From: Porodaedalea pini
Lineage: Eukaryota > Basidiomycota > Agaricomycetes > Hymenochaetales > Hymenochaetaceae
Length of the DNA: 64,000 nt
Reading direction: 5' to 3'
Assembly (NCBI GenBank): GCA_002794775.1
Contig: NBAY01000036.1
Span: forward strand, 310,001 to 374,000
The position numbers were made by a program, and so were the translations under genes. The first letter of the stretch is position 1, and every line of letters starts with the position of its first letter. The notes beneath the pieces were generated by a model. It had not been told where the DNA came from. It was given only the letters and a program-made list of their open reading frames with translations, and searched no databases. Positions 53,412 to 64,000 of this stretch are shown here, piece by piece.

Positions 53412-53565
53412 GAGGCCTGAATCAAATCCGGATAATTTTGGCCGGATTTGGACCTTGAGGCCTGGGCAATCCGGATAATTTTGGTCAAAATTTGGCCGGA
53501 GGCCTGGGGAAAAATCCGGCTAAGACAGACCGCCGGATCCCTGAGGCCTGGACCAATCCGGATAA
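53412..53565 (+). repeat. left subterminal repeats, four copies
   Basis: Copies at 53412-53434, 53457-53478, 53499-53523 and 53543-53565 follow the pattern GAGGCCTG, then 3-8 bases, then AATCCGG(A/C)TAA. Each joins the palindromes AGGCCT and TCCGGA. They are candidate transposase-binding sites. Confidence 0.8.
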
Positions 53566-53647
53566 CATGACCAAGTGTGAGCGCTGAGGTAATCCAGCTG
53601 GTAACTCATATATCAGAAAGCATATGTTACTGTGGGACCGCTTCTCC

Positions 53648-53655
53648 TTATATAG
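53648..53655 (+). promoter_or_regulatory. TATA-like box of the transposon gene
   Basis: TTATATAG lies about 140 bp upstream of the first ATG of the element and inside its subterminal repeats. It is the best core-promoter candidate at the left end. Confidence 0.35.
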
Positions 53656-53790
53656 ACCTCAAATCTTCGATTTATTCATAAACAATGTGAATTAGATACA
53701 AAAAATAAAATAAAACTTATTTACAAGATATCGGCTGTTCTCCTATCAACCTAAGCAAACCGAACAAACCAACATCACAAGGACAACACA

Positions 53791-55030
53791 ATGGAGAAAA
53801 GCAATTGGCGGGACGAGGATTGGATCGGCCAGAGACACATATATGCATCATCCGAGACATACCCTGTTGTCCAGCGCCAACGGCAGTTGGTATTTCAGAT
53901 ACCCGTGCAGTTCAGCAAGAAGCGGCCGCATGCGAGCCTTTCTGTCAAGGCTCTTCTCTGCCATTTGGAGACTGTATCCCAAGGAGATGTCTTGCCGTCC
54001 ATGCATGGCAAGATGCTCTTCAGTCCGGAGAAGCCGAATGCAGGTCTCGAAGGGCTTTTCGAGGCCTGTGTTCTTCCGCCAACTGCTACGCTGAACGAGA
54101 TGATGAAGGAATTTGGTCAGCTATGGTTCAACGGACTGGCAAACTCGATAATAGATTGGACTGACCCGGAGATTCGCTACCCTCTGCCGGCGCTGACGTT
54201 GTATCGCGAGCTTGCACGAGCAAATGAGACTCGTATGGAATGGGTACGCGCTGTGAACTGGATGGGCCACGGCAAGCGGACGCACGACCTACTGAACGTG
54301 GTATCTCAGGCGCATAAACTAATGTTTACGTTTGAATGGGACACGGAACTTCAAGCGATCGAAACGAGCGTACCTACGAGAAGTTTGTTCTCGATGCTAG
54401 ACAATGTGTGGCTCAGTGGTACCCATATCGATATGTTTTTGCAAATACTTACCGATCGGTTGGAACGAGTGGCCAAGGACTGCGACATTATCATCGCGCC
54501 CTGTATATTCCAGCAATATCTCCAGCAGGCATATAATTCACGGAATAACGAGACGCCACTCACCGTAAATCTGCTGGAGCGATATCGAGAAGATTTCGCT
54601 AGTGGAAAGAAAAAAAAATTGTATTTTGTGGGACTTGTGGGCGGAAATCATTGGGTCGCCTGGAAATTTGATTGCGGGACTGCAACGTTGTGTCATGGTC
54701 CGTAATATCTGTCTTAATTGTGACTAGGATTGCTCAATAGTGAAGGACAAAACAGGTGACTCACTTAATTTGCATGAAAGCATCATGCGACCGTTGAAAG
54801 ATTGTCTGTTTTGGTGGATAAGAACAATATTCGAGGACAATCAAAAATGTACTTACTCTGGCAACACAATTCCTCGTGGTGACCAGACAGGAGATTCCTT
54901 CTCATGCGGAATTATCGCATGTAATGCAATTGCCTGCGAGCTGTTTGGCGACGAGCTCTGGACGGTGAAGGACCGTAAACGACATCGCATTGAAGCATTT
55001 AATGCGATCATTATGAGGCATAACGAGAGA
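53791..55030 (+). CDS. Ulp1/SENP-like cysteine protease region of the transposon
   Basis: Exons 53791-54697 and 54756-55030 encode about 394 residues. The second half has a C48 (Ulp1) peptidase layout. The catalytic His is in G-G-N-H-W-V-A-W, the Asp is probably that of H-G-D-S-L (created by the splice) or the F-D-C just before it, the oxyanion Gln is in G-D-Q-T-G-D-S and the nucleophile Cys is in S-F-S-C-G-I-I. Ulp1 enzymes cut SUMO or similar tags from proteins. Cargo proteases of this fold occur in several fungal and plant DNA transposons. A consensus GTAAGT follows codon AGA at 55030, and an acceptor at 55086 would join this frame in phase 0 to the transposase. It may therefore be an N-terminal domain and not a separate gene. 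Confidence 0.78.
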
Positions 55031-55086
55031 GTAAGTAGTAGCAGAATGTATATATTGTATGTCAGAAACTCACCTTGCGATCGCAG

Positions 55087-58000
55087 CGAACCCGACAGCC
55101 GTCCTTATACTCAGTCGACAGCAGAACTCCCTCTCACAATCGTGGAGACCAACCGCAAGGACAAGGACAGGAGAGTCATGTGTGCGCGCATCCGTCTGAC
55201 ACGTTACTACAAGACGAAGCAGTAGACCAACCGGAAGGACAGAGACTGGCAAGCCATGCGGACAAGCATTCGCTGTCTCACACGCTTTCATGGGACGAAG
55301 GGCCAGGAGTGGAGAGACAAGCGTTAGCGCATCCACTGTCTGACACGTTATTACAAGATGAAGCAGTAGACCAACTGGAAGGACAGACACTGGCGAGCCA
55401 TGCGGACAAGCATTCGCCGTCTCGCACGCTTTCATGGGACAACAGACCGGGAGTGGAGAGACAAGCGTTAGCGCATCCACCGTCTGACACGTTACTACAA
55501 GACGAAGCAGTAGAAGATAATGTTGCCGTATCAGATGATTCAGATGTCGAGTTGGCGGGAAAGGAGCTTTCCTCAGTTCCCACTGATGATTGGCCTACCG
55601 TATCAAATGCCTCGAGCCCAACTCCGTCTATTGAAGCCAGCCTGGAGTCTTCATGTCCCATGGACGCAGAGGATTCTCTGAGATCACAGACCATGAAGAC
55701 CTTGAGCGACATGTCGCCGACCTGGTCCAACTTGAAGAGACGGAGAGAGGCGAAGCTCGTTGAGGAACCAGGACGTCAAGAGAAGAAGTGGAAGAAATTG
55801 AATACAGGTCCACTAGATGCCTTTTTCAAGCCCAAGAAAGACTACACGGATGACAAGCGTGGCATCGACGAGTCTGCTGGCAATGAGTCGGATGATCAAG
55901 ATGGTGGGATGGACGTGGTTGTGAGAAAGGAGGATCGGCACTTCGAAGAGTGCCACGAGCTGATCGTGGGACACAGCCGTTCTGCACTCGCGTCTCAAAG
56001 ACTGCGCGAGGCGCGTCTCTCTGGTACTCAGAACCTCAATACATCTCGCTACGAGAAATTCCAGAGCCGTATACACGAGTCAGACCAGAATGCCGAGTTC
56101 GACCCTTCCACCTGGAGTGTCCAACATTCCAAATGCCGGAAATGGTTAAAGATGAAGTCTGCATACAGTCCACTGTACTTTGCTGAACACGTTCGGCGCT
56201 GCAAAGCTGGAGCCACGCTCCATGATTTCACTTTCGCTCGACTGCAACATCATACCCTTCAGAACTCTGGCGACAAACCTCCTTCCCGATCTCAAGGAAA
56301 ATCTTATGAATCTCGGGCCTGCTCTGGAATTACTTCGTCTCGTGAGCCACGTGTTCATACTTATCTTCTTAGGCCGACCGCTCTGGGAGGTGGTGGGAGA
56401 TCAAGGAATACTATTGCTCAAGAAAAGTATGGAAAGGCTTACAGCGATCTCAAGAAGCGTGAAAAGGAGGAGGTCAGACGGTTAAATGAAGGAGAGTGGG
56501 TATGGACTATCAAACATCAGCATAAAGCGGTATTTTCGACTTTGTGCACGAAGACTGTCAAAGTTCTTGTAACTGACGACGCAGATGATGAACCAGACTA
56601 CACATGTGCTCACTGCCTTAGTCTTCTGCAGAACTACCGTTTCCGAAAAGCGATCAGTCTTCCCGAGCCTTCATTGTCGAACGTCAAGTATGCGAACAAG
56701 ACTTATCATCAAGAGGAACTGGGCATCAAATTTGCAAAGTGTAGGGGAGTAGACGAGCTCATAAATCCAAAGGTAATGCACTATAATCCACTCATATTGC
56801 CAATGTTCTGAACAAAAGTCCATATTGCTTCAGAATGAGGACGCAAGATTGGCAGTTCGCTACGCCATTGGAGTTGCAAACGGCAAATTCAAGGAAAACG
56901 ATGTGTTTACAGGATTAGTGAATGTTGTCCTCCAGCGGATGGAGCGCGAATCAAAGGGAAAGAAGATGACGAACTTCAAGTACCCGGTTGCATTCGATGA
57001 ATTCATTTCAACCGTGTTCCTGGTCTGTCCCCGTGCACACAAGTTACTTTCAATGCACTTTCCTGTTCGGTCGAGTAGGAGCATTCGGTAAGAGCAATGG
57101 TCTCTTCTACTTTTCTTTTTATTTCCAAGCCAATCTGCACAAAATGCTGCTTGACCTCATTTCTATTTACTTTGCCTCATAATTGTTGAACATTCAACTA
57201 ACATTCTTATAGGAAACTGCGTGTGGAAGAACCACAGTTTACGGCAGGAATTTCTCAGCGCTCATTCGAGCTCGCTGATAAATTTGTGACAACGCTGAAT
57301 GTGCCGGGTCGACATGTTGCACTCAGCGCAGACGATACGAAACTACTGGCGACGTTCCGACCATTCCTTGACCGAGAGAACCACCAGTGGTACATTGTCG
57401 GCGGTACTGGTGACCCGCTCGTTGTTGGTGATCCCAAAAACCTTCATGAAGAACTGGAGCAAGCTGAACTCCATAAGGCAACTAAGGTGAGGGATTTCAG
57501 CGGTTCATATTTAAATTTTCCTAGTTATTTACATTTTATCATAACTGTTATAGGTTCGCATATGGGTTCTAATGGTCCCGCTTCCTTCTATCCCGCCACT
57601 TGTACTGGCTGCCCTCGCAATTACTGAAGATGTCTCCGCTGAGACTCTCAGTTATTATTCTATGCAAGTTCTCGAGGGGTTACGTGAGAAGGACATTTGG
57701 CCAATCTCGTATGCGTGCGATGGTACCGAAAAAGAGCGATTAAACGAGAGGATTATTCGCTCTCGAGCGCATGCTGTGGACACACGAACTATCCGGGCTC
57801 CCTCATCAGCAGTAGGTGATCTTGAAATCGAGATCGCTCTTTTCTCAGGTCGCCCAATGGCCATGATGCAAGACTCCTCACACGGCCGCAAGACGTACCG
57901 AAACAACGTAGAAACTGGGACAAAAACTATGGTATTCGGAAACTACTGCCCGCTCTACAAGCACCTCAGAGATATGGCGCATGACCCAAAATCTCCACTA

Positions 58001-60203
58001 TACCTTCGCGATGTCGAGAAGACTGACAAACAAGATGATCGTGTGGCGGGGCGAGTTTTTTCATCTGCGGCTCTTGAATGGCTAATTGAGAATCGACCTG
58101 AGAACCTGGGCATAACAATTTATCTATTTGTCTTTGGTGAATTGATTGATGCGTATCAAAACAGGTCGATTCCTCATTCGGAGCGCCTTCAAATGGTTTT
58201 TCGGGCTCATTATTTCGTCGAAATCTGGAAGTTTTTTTTGCAGGACGCAAAATACGCTCTGAAGAGATCGTGTCTCTCACGGGAAGCACTCGATATCACC
58301 TCTTTCCTCATTAAAGGATACCTGGAGCTCTTTTTTATTTACAGAGACTATTTCAATGGCACACCTGTGCCGCTCGTTCCGTGGCTCCACTCAAGTGAGG
58401 CATGTGAGCATGTTTTTGGAGAATGCAGGAAAGAGGTGAAAGACTTTGATTTTGCGGCATTTTTACACTTGATGCCGAAGATACACTGGCTTATACGCTA
58501 CACTATGAGGACTGGGAGTGTAACAACAGAGGACGCGAAAGCACGGGCAAGCGGTTATGCTCATACGTGGTTTGATGTGGAGGGATTGTCACTGAAGAAC
58601 TTGGCTGCCTTCCCAAATGACGAAGAAATCGCAAAGCTCGCCAAATTGGGATTTGACGATGCGGAAGATCTTTGGCAGCAACTCGGGGTATACATTCCCG
58701 ATCTTCGCATTCAAAAAGAAAAATGTTCCCATTCTTTGGATGCGAATTATCCTTGCAAAGACACGAATGAGAGCGGCAGTGACGCTGCAAGCGATGACGA
58801 GAACCCAAGTGAGAACAACACAGATGATGATAGGGAGCGCCAAACGAAGGCCTTGCCTTCTGTTTCATCTTGGTTTCCCGATCTCAAAGCTGAACTCAAC
58901 GCTAGTCAGGAGATGATCACCGATGGCTCGCCCTCCCTTGGTATTGCGCAGTCTGCACGCTCAGTACTAGAAAACCTGGTTTTGCAAGAGCAAGAAATCT
59001 ATACAAATGGCCCGAGTCGACTTCACTCTGTCGAAAACACGATGTTAAATGTATCGTGTGCAAAACTTCTTTTAGATTTCGATACATTGCTTCGAATGTG
59101 AGTTTTTTCTTTCATATACACTTCTGTTTTTAATTAATTCTTTATAACGGTAGTGACGGGCTTAATACACCAACGAAGGAACAATTTGAGGATTTCCTCA
59201 TTGAATACCGCCATGCTGTCGGGAAGATGCTCGCCGATGGTCTTCCTTCTGTTGTCGAGCCTGGATCAAGTCTCAGGGCGTACACTGAAGTCTCCGGGTC
59301 TGGTTTATCCCCAGGCAACCTACTGGCACTGCGCCGCGCTCACGAGACTCAATTGGCGCGAAAGGCCATTTGAACAGCAACATCAAGCTCTGTATCATCT
59401 TCAGAAGCAGATGACTCAAAAGCGCGGTATGCACTCATCAAGAAAATCAGCGAAGTACTTAAATTACAGCAAGATCTGGGTGCCGGGACCGGATTAGAAC
59501 GAAGAACGAGGTGGACCGGTAAGGAGCAGTCGGGAAATGCTGCCAATGCAGCAGCAGCGGCAGCAGCAAGGTCAACAAAGGTATGTACTTTACGATACTT
59601 GTTTTGATGCATATTATTATGTACTAATCCTACTTTTCTTCTCAACTACAGATGCTCTCCAAGCGCTGCGCTATATACTCAAAACATCGCTTTTCGCAAA
59701 TAGCGACTCAGCGTTTGTTGCATGCTGGAATAAACGATACGTTCCCTCTACACGATGGCATGTATGCCATCGTTTACATTGCCCAGCGTCTGTTGGTGGC
59801 TCAGGGTGACTCTTTTATCCTTTTTCTTTTTCTATTTTGTACTAAAATCATATTTCTAGTGATCTCCATCTACGTGAAGGGTGGCGGAATTCATGGGAAA
59901 CACGCTTGGGTGCAAGAGGTGTACAATATTGGTCAAGTATCATATATCTCACTCCAGTGTTTTGAACAGGCGGGCGGTCGTGTTTTCAGGGAAGTACATT
60001 CTACAGTTTCGCATCTTCACGTTCGTTCTTTTGCACATATTCCACCCTTTGAGCTTCTATGCGCCCTCCCAGACCGGCCGCTCGTGCGACACGACAGATA
60101 TTCCATTGAACTCACAGATCGCTCGTTCAAAATTTGGTCGGAAATCCAGCCTTTCTCAAGTATCTTTCCAGCGGTAATGAAGGACTTTAGAAAGAGAAAT
60201 TAA
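55087..60203 (+). CDS. P-element/THAP9-like transposase, one in-frame TGA
   Basis: Exons 55087-56772, 56834-57087, 57213-57486, 57554-59097, 59154-59580, 59652-59805 and 59860-60203 are all phase-consistent, about 1560 codons. Regions in order: 48-residue tandem repeats; an acidic and basic linker with K-R-R-R-E; a C...C-x-n-H-x-3-C cluster near 56120-56200; a C-A-H-C pair near 56610; then the catalytic core. Catalytic candidates are the Asp of Y-A-C-D-G-T-E (57719), the Asp of M-Q-D-S-S-H-G-R-K-T-Y-R-N-N (57872) and the Glu of S-S-E-A-C-E-H-V-F-G-E-C-R (58406). Family sequence resumes after a TGA at 59371-59373 and runs to the stop at 60201-60203. There is no in-frame Met before about 55660, so the N-terminus must come from upstream exons or a late start. 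Confidence 0.8.
55188..55510 (+). repeat. 144-bp coding minisatellite, about 2.3 copies
   Basis: Matching points recur exactly 144 bp apart (for example 55307 and 55451), which keeps the reading frame and gives 48-residue repeats rich in S, D, H, L and Q. It forms the linker between protease and transposase parts. Confidence 0.8.
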
Positions 60204-60632
60204 CTAGTGAGTTTTTTTAAAAATCTTGTCTTGTAATTAAGCAGTAGTTCGAGAGGAGCCAATAATATTTGATTCATATAATCTTTTGCTTGCATTTGAG
60301 TCCGGGTTTGCGGTTTCCTTTTTTGATGACAATATTAATGTGGGTTTTTACCAATCCTTTACTCCCTTTTTGGCCGCACATTTACTTTGTCAAACCTTCA
60401 ATCTCAAGACTTAAAAGCCCGAGTTTCATTAATTCATGTTTAATCCTCAAGCAATTGACTACAAATTCGCCCCAAATGTGTACATTGAACCTGTATATAA
60501 GCATACTGGTGCATAAGCATTAAATGTCTTCACCCGCGTGCGTGGGTCTTGACATTGGATTGCGTGAGACAGCATTCCATAAATGGAAATAACTTTATTT
60601 CTTTATTATGCAATAACGCTTACAGCTCTGGT

Positions 60633-60770
60633 GAGGCCTGTCTAAATCCGGATAAAAACACCACAAAAGGGAGGCCTGGGTAAAAATCCGGACAAGTCGA
60701 CTGAAATTTTTTGAAGGCCTGGGCAATCCAGATAAAACGGGCCCGCTAGGGCCCGAAAAAATCCGGATAA
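60633..60770 (+). repeat. right subterminal repeats, three to four copies
   Basis: Copies at 60633-60655, 60671-60695 and 60714-60735 are in the same orientation as those at the left end. A fourth, partial copy at 60759-60770 lacks AGGCCT. A GGGCCC pair at 60739-60754 forms a short hairpin between copies three and four. Confidence 0.75.
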
Positions 60771-60801
60771 AAGACCCCCCTCCTCAGACAGGCCTCAAAT
60801 G

Positions 60802-60818
60802 GTATTGCCAGGGGTCCT
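60802..60818 (-). repeat. right terminal inverted repeat
   Basis: Reverse complement of the left end, perfect over 17 bp. CAGGCCTC at 60789-60796 extends the pairing after a six-base gap. Confidence 0.9.
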
Positions 60819-60826
60819 GGTAGAGG
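60819..60826. repeat. 8-bp target site duplication, right copy (GGTAGAGG)
   Basis: It directly abuts the right terminal inverted repeat and is identical to 53382-53389. Confidence 0.88.
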
Positions 60827-61508
60827 AAACATATACTCAACGAGCTGGTCACATCAATGTCACAACCCTAAACTTTATTTTGTTTTCCCCATTAGGAAGG
60901 ACCCTAGCGGCAAAAATCGCGAGGTCAAAAAAATTTTTTTTGGGAGGACTGTCGGACAGTAAAGGCTTGGACAGAGATGCGCTCGAACAAGAGATAGTTT
61001 AGAGGTCAGTTATATCAAGGATTAGTGCATCAAGTATTTACAATGCACGGTACAGCTAAATTCTGAAGACGACTCAAAGCAAGCATAAAACACAATCACT
61101 CGACAAATGGAGTTGCAAGCCGGGAGAGACTCATCATACATCAGGAAAAACCTCCCGCCCGGAAAGCTTGGAAAACCTGGAATCGGCTGGAATATTTGAG
61201 CAATTCCAACCGATTTGAAGGTATTCCGATTCCACGCGATTCCCAAGCATCGTTCCAAATTTGAGTTATTTACCCATATTTGGTTGTTTTCCAAATGCTT
61301 TCCATACGTTTTAGTTCACTATTTCACGGCATTCCAAAGGACTTGATATAGGTGGGATGCATTCCGACAGTATTTAGACTCTTTCAGTCATTTTTCTGTA
61401 CATAACAGTCCAATATGACCCGCCATTCCAATGGTTATGAAAACAAATATATATTAAATCCAGATTGATTCCGGTAACATGCAGGTAATAATCATCATGC
61501 AGCTATAG
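60827..61508. other. intergenic, many GGAAT/ATTCC motifs
   Basis: No gene is seen. Between about 61160 and 61470 the pentamer ATTCC or GGAAT occurs roughly ten times on either strand. The right part is probably the 3' UTR of the DUF6532-type gene. Confidence 0.4.
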
Positions 61509-64000
61509 CTAGTCGTCAAGATCTGCCCAGTCCAGTCCATTGATATGATCCGCTTCGGCCAAGACATCGACGGACTTGTTTTCACTAGACAGTTCTTGGA
61601 TTAGTTGCATGTTATACAATAATATGCGGAACACATACTAAGTTTTCGCATCGACGAAGACTTCATGGAGAAACTTGTGATATTTGCGCTTCGAGTGCAA
61701 ACGTAGGTTGTCTATGCTTTTAACATGCATGAGATACTCGAACTTGAAATGTGGAAGAGTGACATCAGGAAGATGCTGCGCAGAATCTTGTGGATATGAA
61801 TCCAGCGCGTAGTAGATCTGAAAAGTAAAGCTTAGCATTCAATTGCAAGCGGTAGATAGACAGCATACAAGTAAGGCCGCACTCGCAAGAATATTAGGGT
61901 GCATCTCTTCCTCATCAGGACAGTCCGGCGATGTTGAGCTGAAGAATTCGGGATGAAGGGTATAAACTGAGTGCTTTGCGCCTTTCAGGGGACGCATAAG
62001 CAGATGGTGCAGCATGTGAGCAACAGCTACATGCCGATACGCTGTCGCTACAGTACACTGCAAGAAAAAAAAGTTTAGTAATGCGCATACTTAGGCCACT
62101 GTGCTTACCGTTGTTGGATCTGTATAGATATAACTTTGATCGAGCTTGAGTGCCTTAACGGCATCCTTGGCAGTCTCCCTCGGCATAGGTAGGTCATAAT
62201 GGCGAATAGCGTGGTTACCTATTGTCTTGAACATTGTTCGCGCAGGGCTGAAGCGACCAGAAATCTGAGTTGGAAAGATAGGCAGCGAATTACTGCAGAT
62301 AATAAGACAGCTTACGAGTCTTCTATAGCCAGCATAGTACTCCTTGCCAGCCAGGATGCGCTGGGCAATCTCAAGCTCACCAACCTCCCGAGCTGAATGT
62401 ACTCCAACCTTCATAGCAATGACATCGCGATCATCGCCTTCCGCAAGGACCCCATGCAGAAGAATAGAGCTAGGAAGCTCTTCAAGGGCGGCAGCCAAGA
62501 CCCTTTTGACCCTTGCTGGCTGTGGCTTCAACTTTGGATCGCGCGGATTGATGATCTCAATGGAGTCGGGACCTAGTAATTGCGTCAAGGGGGGAAAAAC
62601 CTCTGGTTCGGATGAAGACACAGTAGGAGACGCAGATGAAGCATCATGTTCAGGCGCGTACTCAATCCCAGAGTCTCCAGATGGGCTGTCGATCACGCTC
62701 ACTCTCTAAGAACAAGCATCAGACCGCACATGAGGATTGACTAAACATCTTACCTCCTCCCGCAGTTTTTTTAGCGCTTTACTTTCGACGTTGCGCTTCA
62801 CATAAGCATGAGTACCCTCGCTGTCTGTATCTTCAGCGTCGAGATCTGAGTTCTCATCTGATGGCATAAAGACAGCCTCGTAATGTATTGCGCGTCAGAA
62901 TTGAATGTACAAAATTGAAGAATATGTGTACTTACTTCATCAGCAAATCGTGAGTGGAATGCATCGACGCCCTTTGCTGCTACAGCACGCAGGTCTCGAT
63001 CGCCTTCATCCTGGGATAGTTCGTCGTCATCCCCAGAGTTGACAGATTCTCCATCGCTGTCATCCTCTTCATCCACATCATCGCTGATATCACCGTGCAG
63101 TGTAGTAGTTTGCTCCTTGTACATAGCGATTGCTTTGAGTAAGAATAAGAGGTTCTCTAGAACCTTTAAATCTTACCGTGTTTAAGTTGTGCTTCCTCTT
63201 TACACCATCGTTAGTCGCCAGGTAAGCAGAGCGGGGTAAAAGGTTCTCTTTATCCACTGATATGCTGCCAATAAGCGGCTTCGACGAGGCGGAAATCCTC
63301 TGTGGCCGTCGGCTTGTATGTCTGCGGTCCAACTCATTGGCTGCATTCATATTGGCCTTTTGCCCAGTAGAAAGCGCGACGGGTGAGAGCATTGTCACCT
63401 GTTTTGATGCGTCGCTCCGTTTCTTTCGCATCCCTGTATTGACCGCAGATGGAGCCAAGGGAGACGCAGGTGCACCATCTGCTGCTGGGACTGTGGTGGT
63501 GGAAAGAGCAGCGTGTATGGCGACTCATACATTCATCAGTAATGGAAAGAAATAGAGTAATGTCTGTAGCTTACTTTTTGTTGTCTCGTCTGCACGCTCA
63601 TTAGTAACATTCACTGATCCCTTGCCTTTGAATAATATTAGCTCATACTTCATAAATGTAAAGGAATAGTGCACCTTTCTTTGTGGTCTGCCTCTTTGCC
63701 CTTTCAATCACGTACGGGTCAAACACCACAGGACTGCCAGACTCAATGACCGGGGCAGCATCACTGGGAGTTGACCGGGTCGCATCATCAGAATCACTCT
63801 CGTGAATTGTACGAAACTTGAGAGCTGCACGATCTAGAATCCCTTGAACTTTTGTCACTAATAATAAGACTTCTTGATTCCACACGCACCGGGCACAAGC
63901 GGCTGCCTGACACGGCGCTTGTTCTCAGTGGGCAGTACTCTGACCGGCTGCATCCCGATCAATGCAGGCGATCGTCTGCCTGCGGTCTGACGTGCGAATA
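61509..64000 (-). CDS. DUF6532-type protein, N-terminus beyond right edge
   Basis: This gene family is expanded in mushrooms and of unknown function. Exons (minus) supported by splice phase: >64000-63890, 63857-63675, about 63600-63575, 63490-63177, about 63154 or 63132 to 62936, 62876-62754, 62705-62316, 62264-62109, 62057-61869, 61817-61639 and 61584-61509. The N-terminal part is disordered with basic and very acidic runs (D-D-V-D-E-E-D-D-S-D). The C-terminal globular part has A-R-T-M-F-K-T-I-G-N-H-A-I, A-Y-R-H-V-A-V-A-H-M-L, L-P-H-F-K-F-E-Y-L-M-H-V and R-K-Y-H-K-F-L-H-E-V-F, consistent with DUF6532. The protein ends D-W-A-D-L-D-D. Two N-terminal junctions are uncertain. A relation to transposon-derived proteins cannot be excluded. 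Confidence 0.65.

Larger units (their letters stand above)
53390..60818 (+). mobile_element. P-like DNA transposon with Ulp1-type protease, 7429 bp
   Basis: The ends are a perfect 17-bp inverted repeat (AGGACCCCTGGCAATAC), with a further GAGGCCTG shared six bases inward on each side, so the repeat spans about 30 bp. An identical 8-bp duplication flanks it. Eight-bp duplications are typical of the P and hAT superfamilies. The transposase shows the P-type D, D-x-x-H...R-N and E signature rather than hAT motifs. The element carries an N-terminal Ulp1-like cysteine protease region, a 48-residue tandem repeat linker, Zn-ligand-like cysteines and the transposase core. Direct subterminal repeats lie at both ends. 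One in-frame TGA is the only lesion I found. The transposase family looks widespread in agaricomycetes from memory; the full structure is inference. Confidence 0.85.

Noticed and set aside
55075..55660. Independent start of the transposase at 55075
   Set aside because: It begins with TTG and has no Met before the acidic linker, so it cannot be a normal translation start.
53390..60818. Assignment of the 8-bp-TSD transposon to hAT or KDZ
   Set aside because: No hAT dimerisation block or KDZ-type motifs were seen. The D-x-x-H...R-N and E-H-V-F-G-E-C-R motifs fit the P/THAP9 layout better. An HMM search would settle it.

Overview
The window is nuclear DNA of a filamentous basidiomycete, most likely an agaricomycete. 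The support is intron-dense genes with mostly 45-70 nt GT-AG introns, tight spacing on both strands, core eukaryotic genes with fungal partners, and protein families that are expanded in mushrooms (DUF6533, DUF6532, DUF7918, F-box/LRR-like proteins). I know these families from memory; no database was searched. Exon coordinates were derived by hand from splice motifs, and nearly all models were checked for reading phase.

Layout. 1-5270: a Ty3/gypsy LTR retrotransposon on the minus strand, cut by the left edge, with uninterrupted gag and pol frames linked by a canonical -1 frameshift heptamer. 5384-7513: a 5'-truncated LINE carrying reverse transcriptase, RNase H and a terminal Zn knuckle, with one in-frame stop. 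9090-53166: a mostly ordinary host block. It holds ITPase-like (+), GT17 glycosyltransferase (-), SMC5 (+), exosome RRP43 (-), aspartate-semialdehyde dehydrogenase (+), TAF4 (-), NUP188-like (+), mitochondrial methionine aminopeptidase (-), F-box (+), RRN9-like (+), mitochondrial uL13 (-), CDK8 (+), F-box-like (+), DUF6533 membrane protein (-), ribosomal eS12 (-), CHS5 (+), DUF7918 (+) and TMEM135-like (-). Most neighbours are functionally unrelated housekeeping genes. Two stretches (about 29981-32407 and 33654-35918) hold no gene I can support.

53390-60818: the most unusual object, a 7.43-kb DNA transposon with 17-bp perfect terminal inverted repeats, a perfect 8-bp target duplication, and direct subterminal repeats built from two palindromes. 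It encodes a Ulp1/SUMO-protease-like domain and a large transposase with the D...D-x-x-H...E layout of the P-element/THAP9 superfamily. The two parts can be joined in frame by one short intron. The transposase has a single in-frame TGA near its C-terminal end, so this copy looks young but slightly damaged. It lies about 220 bp upstream of the TMEM135-like gene.

61509-64000: a DUF6532-type gene (-) that runs off the right edge. No CRISPR array, rRNA or convincing tRNA was seen.
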